Below the pieces are notes generated by a model. That model had not been told where the DNA came from. It was given only the letters and a program-made list of their open reading frames with translations, and ran no database searches. A DNA stretch of 35,470 bases from Thermoflexia bacterium (GTDB taxonomy: Bacteria > Chloroflexota > Anaerolineae > B4-G1): contig DUEK01000023.1 of NCBI GenBank assembly GCA_011192155.1, forward strand, positions 1 to 35,470. Direction: 5' to 3'. Below, piece by piece: positions 32,898-35,470 of this stretch (its first letter is position 1; the number at the start of each line of letters is the position of its first letter). Position numbers and translations under genes: made by a program.

Positions 32898-32931
32898 GGG
32901 AAGAAATACAATCGTAGACAAAATCGCGGCT

Positions 32932-33050
32932 CAGCAATTCCCGTTTTGTAGCCGCGATTTCCAAATCGCGTATTTTGCCGCGTAAAGTGTCCTGCGCGAT
33001 TGCGAAATCGCGGCTACGACCTGACTCTTCCCCCATAACGGGAATTGCTG
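32932..33050. repeat. Inverted pair of family B repeats
   Basis: The left arm (32932-32971) reads tcagcaattcccgttttgta then gccgcgatttccaaatcgcg. The right arm (32980-33050) is the reverse complement type, gcgtaaagtgtcctgcgcga then ttgcgaaatcgcggctac, then about 19 unrelated bases (33018-33036), then aacgggaattgctg (33037-33050). The 297-base gap between fabH and the Fe-S gene consists mostly of this and the 32854 hairpin. Confidence 0.65.
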
Positions 33051-33058
33051 ATCGCGGC

Positions 33059-34063
33059 TCACCGCGCCGCCACGTCCCCCATCACCTCGCGGATGTCAAT
33101 ATCCACCGGGCAGGAGACCACACAGCGCCCGCAGCCCACGCAGCCCAGCGGGCCAAAATCCTCCGGGTAATAACAAAACTTGCAAAAGAAGCGATTGCGA
33201 ATCCGCCCCGGCTTGGTGGGCCGAGAGTTGTGCCCCCCGGCAGCGCGGCGATAGTTGGTACTGGTGCAGGCGTCCCAGGCGCGAATGCGCTCGATGCGGG
33301 TAAAGCCGGCCCGCTCCTCGATCACCCGGTCGGCCACGTCAAAGCAGCGACAGGTGGGACAAACGTAGGTGCAGATGCGGCAACTCAGGCAGCGCTCGCC
33401 GTGCCGCATCCATATTCGGTCCTCGAAGAGCTCCCGCCACCTGGCAGGCTCTGTCACCGGCACCGGTTGCTCAAGAAGCCGGGTTTTTTCCGAAAAACCC
33501 GGCTTCTGATCCCGATTCTTCGTCTCCAGCCCCTTCAAGAGCACCTTTCCCTTCTCGGTGACCGCCTCAACCACGTAGCCGCCCTCCACCGCCCGCAGCA
33601 GCACGTCCAGGTGCGTGGGGTCGTCAGGCGCGCCGCCCATAGAGGCGCAAAAGCAGCCCTCCCACATCTGCGGACAGGCGATTCCCACCAGTGTCGTCCG
33701 CTCGCGGTGATGAGCGTAGTACCGGTCGGGCGGATCCTGCTCCAGGAAGAGAGCATCTATCACTGCGAAACCGTGCGCGTCGCAGGGACGGACGCCAAAG
33801 ATGACCTGTTTCCGCTCCGGCAACACTTCTTCTTGCGTCACCTCAGTGCCCCGCTTCTCAATCCGCAAGAGGACCTCCGTCGCGGGGAAGATAAACTCTT
33901 TGGCGGAGAGTTCGGGCCGCTCATAATCGAACAGTATCTCGTCGCTGGAAGCCACGGGCCGGTAGAGCACGTGGCCGTCCACGTCGCGCGGGGCGATCAG
34001 ATCCACCTCTTGGGCCAAGCGATTGAGCCAATTCTTTAATTCCTTCAACGTCACATACTTCAC
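33059..34063 (-). CDS. Dicluster 4Fe-4S electron-transfer protein (AsrA/HydB/FlxC-like)
   Basis: A 334-residue protein with two ferredoxin-type clusters: Cys225, 228, 231, 235 (CLSCRICTYVC) with Cys238 and 240, and Cys308, 311, 314, 318 (CVGCGRCVVSC). The FGVRPCDAHGF segment (89-99) and the N-terminal fold match the Fer4_22-type family that includes sulfite reductase subunit A and sulfhydrogenase beta subunits, which pass electrons between a flavin/hydrogenase/heterodisulfide partner and others. GTG 34061-34063 is chosen: GGAGGT sits five bases upstream. A palindromic repeat (33474-33507) encodes residues 186-197 (QKPGFSEKTRLL), an apparent in-frame insertion. Downstream of the second Fe-S gene; probably one operon. 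Partner enzyme not in the window. Confidence 0.85.
   Translation of the reverse strand: MKYVTLKELKNWLNRLAQEVDLIAPRDVDGHVLYRPVASSDEILFDYERPELSAKEFIFPATEVLLRIEKRGTEVTQEEVLPERKQVIFGVRPCDAHGFAVIDALFLEQDPPDRYYAHHRERTTLVGIACPQMWEGCFCASMGGAPDDPTHLDVLLRAVEGGYVVEAVTEKGKVLLKGLETKNRDQKPGFSEKTRLLEQPVPVTEPARWRELFEDRIWMRHGERCLSCRICTYVCPTCRCFDVADRVIEERAGFTRIERIRAWDACTSTNYRRAAGGHNSRPTKPGRIRNRFFCKFCYYPEDFGPLGCVGCGRCVVSCPVDIDIREVMGDVAAR
33474..33507 (-). repeat. Palindromic repeat inside the Fe-S protein gene
   Basis: A perfect 15-bp inverted repeat agaagccgggttttt (33474-33488) with its complement (33493-33507) and a four-base centre. It differs from the family A core only in a few bases (agaaaccagg against agaagccggg). 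It is coding in the Fe-S gene. Confidence 0.75.
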
Positions 34064-34123
34064 AGCATACCTCCGCCACAGTGTGTTTTCACAACCCGGT
34101 AGGGGCACAGCGGCACTGTGCCC

Positions 34124-34993
34124 TTACATCGGCGAACCATCTTCCCCCAATTCAAAGAGCAGCGGGCTGAGCGCTTCCTCCCGCCCGGCCCGGTGATGAT
34201 AGAGCGCGTCCACCTCGCGCACCAGCCGCCGGTTGAGCAGGCTCAGCGGCAGCCCCATCGGGCAGACCCGCTCACACTCGTTGCACTCGGCGCAGCGGCC
34301 GGCCAAATGGAGCGCTCGCCCCAGGTGAAAGACGTACTTTTCCGACAGTTCAATCCCCATATCCACCCACAGCCCATCATCCCGCTCGAACATGCAGGTG
34401 GTACAGTAGCAGCCGGGGCAGGCCTGACGGCAGGCGTAACAGCGGATGCAGCGATCGAACTCGCGCAGCCAGAAAGAGAGCCGCTCGGCGGGAGGCAGTT
34501 CCTCAATGTGATCCAGGTCGGCCCAATCGTCCTCGACCGGTGACACCTGCGGCGGCTCCCCGATCAACATGTCGTAGAGTGCCGGCGCGCGGTCGGTGCA
34601 GCGTTCACAATGCGCCGCCAGTTCACCCCCGCCATCCCGCACTCCCTCGCAGGCCAGGCCGATGACAAAGATCCGCTCCCGCTCGATTTGCTGCTCGGCC
34701 AGGAGGACGTTGAGGGAACGGCTGTCGCAGGGCTTGACGACGACGCCGACGCGGGGCGGTTCCACCCCCCGTTTGGGAGAGTGCTTTTTATCGTGGAGAT
34801 AGTTGATCAGGTTGTGGACGCACCCGTCACCCCAGATCAACCGCTCCACCTCGGCAGGGTCGTAGATAAAGGCCGGACGGACGCGGCCGGTGGGGCCGGC
34901 CTCGTAGCCGATGATCAGATCCACCCGCTCCTCGGTCAAGAGTTGACGCGCCTGGTCTCGTATTTGTTGAGTCAGTGATTCATTGATTGGCAT
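34124..34993 (-). CDS. Dicluster 4Fe-4S oxidoreductase subunit (FrhB/FdhB/FlxB-like)
   Basis: A 289-residue protein whose first half has VVVKPCDSRSLNVL (84-97), the PCD pattern shared with its neighbour and with FrhB/FdhB-like electron-transfer subunits, plus Cys115, Cys129 and Cys132. The second half has clusters at Cys182, 185, 188, 192 (CIRCYACRQAC) with Cys195, 197, 200, and at Cys234, 237, 240, 244 (CAECNECERVC). It is expected to carry electrons in the cytoplasm, perhaps with a heterodisulfide-reductase or formate/hydrogen system; that is inference. ATG 34993 follows AGGGGGAA. First gene of the two-gene Fe-S unit, with a good promoter upstream. Confidence 0.83.
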   Translation of the reverse strand: MPINESLTQQIRDQARQLLTEERVDLIIGYEAGPTGRVRPAFIYDPAEVERLIWGDGCVHNLINYLHDKKHSPKRGVEPPRVGVVVKPCDSRSLNVLLAEQQIERERIFVIGLACEGVRDGGGELAAHCERCTDRAPALYDMLIGEPPQVSPVEDDWADLDHIEELPPAERLSFWLREFDRCIRCYACRQACPGCYCTTCMFERDDGLWVDMGIELSEKYVFHLGRALHLAGRCAECNECERVCPMGLPLSLLNRRLVREVDALYHHRAGREEALSPLLFELGEDGSPM

Positions 34994-35029
34994 GTAACTT
35001 CCCCCTATGAGGCTTCTTTCAACCCAACA

Positions 35030-35058
35030 ATTATACCCACTTGGGCAAAATATGCCAA
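35030..35058 (-). promoter_or_regulatory. Putative promoter of the Fe-S operon
   Basis: On the minus strand TTGGCA (35058-35053), a 17-base spacer and TATAAT (35035-35030), about 36 bases before the start at 34993. It is the best sigma70-type match in the window. Confidence 0.7.
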
Positions 35059-35119
35059 AACCAAAATGACAATCAGTTACTCCTATCCGAGGTCTGTCAT
35101 TGGCAACTTTAGCGCGCCC

Positions 35120-35470
35120 CTAGAAATCTACCGGCGGCAGAGTCACAACGAACGTGGCGCCCTGCCCCGCCCTGCTCTGCACCTCAATGCGCCCGCCGTA
35201 CCGCTCCACCAAATCCTTGACTATAGCCAACCCCAGCCCGGTGCCGACCTCGTCCGAGGCTTTGGCGTTGGGGGCGCGGTAAAACTCTTGGAACAGGTGA
35301 GGCAACGCTTCTTCCGGGATGCCGATGCCGTCGTCAATCACCTGCACCTCGATCCCGTCTCTTACCCGGCTCATAGCGACGGTCACGTTGCCGCCAGCGG
35401 GCGTGTATTTGACCGCGTTGCCCACCAGGTTGACAAAGATGCGGTCCAGGCCATCCTCCGTCCCTTGCAC
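35120..35470 (-). CDS. Sensor histidine kinase, C-terminal ATPase domain (partial)
   Basis: The last 116 or so residues of a histidine kinase; its start lies beyond the right edge. The HATPase domain has the N box NLVGNAVKYTPAGG, G1 DDGIGIPEE, F box FQEFYR and G2 GTGLGLAIVKDLVERYGG, and ends TFVVTLPPVDF. All nucleotide-binding motifs are present. The dimerisation domain and sensor are not visible, so the signal is unknown. It is oriented toward the Fe-S operon and ends 60 bases upstream of its promoter. Confidence 0.9.
   Translation of the reverse strand: MQGTEDGLDRIFVNLVGNAVKYTPAGGNVTVAMSRVRDGIEVQVIDDGIGIPEEALPHLFQEFYRAPNAKASDEVGTGLGLAIVKDLVERYGGRIEVQSRAGQGATFVVTLPPVDF

Noticed and set aside
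32975-34039. Open plus-strand frame of 354 codons opposite the Fe-S gene
   Set aside because: It is antisense to a gene with clear ferredoxin motifs, begins in a repeat and shows no domain; it is a shadow of GC-rich codon bias.

Overview
The window looks like a chromosomal segment of a Chloroflexota bacterium, probably Anaerolineae-like. This is inferred from gene content: high-GC genes, a YfhO-type protein, an AmaP-like Asp23-domain protein, a DNRLRE protein with long Pro/Thr runs, a DUF2723 glycosyltransferase-like protein, a secreted CotH kinase with a lamin-tail domain, and dicluster Fe-S proteins. No rRNA, tRNA or CRISPR array was found. Most genes are housekeeping or envelope genes.

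Layout. Positions 1-1302 hold the end of a YfhO-like membrane protein, which runs into a 182-bp transposon-like element; amaP follows. A lipoprotein gene (minus strand) diverges from scpB. The scpB gene starts a plus-strand run: DNRLRE protein, small membrane protein, alpha/alpha-toroid protein, alpha/beta hydrolase, HAD phosphatase, PLP aminotransferase and CaiB/BaiF CoA-transferase (to 9596). A repeat-rich gap leads to a receiver-GAF-histidine kinase protein (10106-11692), a second copy of the 182-bp element, and a lipoate-protein ligase. Next come glmS and a divergent glmS paralogue, coupled to a GT4 glycosyltransferase and a VanZ-like protein. The scpA gene (minus) diverges from an elongasome operon, mreB-mreC-mreD-mrdA, which continues into the DUF2723 protein and the CotH kinase. 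Positions 29703-31527 are a graveyard of mobile elements: two transposase remnants, a possible IS110 bridge-RNA region, and a 152-bp MITE with intact target duplication. The right end is all minus strand: fabH, two dicluster Fe-S proteins, and the end of a sensor kinase.

How the genes fit together. GlmS supplies glucosamine-6-phosphate for cell wall precursors. MreBCD and PBP2 direct lateral wall synthesis. ScpA and ScpB are the kleisin-side subunits of the SMC complex but lie about 16 kb apart. The DUF2723 and CotH proteins share the elongasome operon, which suggests modification of cell-surface proteins.

The most notable theme is invasion by short palindromic and transposon-like repeats. 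These sit between genes and also in frame inside proteins: the YfhO tail, the GT4, the DUF2723 protein and an Fe-S protein. At least three dispersed families are visible, one of them a clean MITE. No complete novel defence or enzymatic system was recognised.
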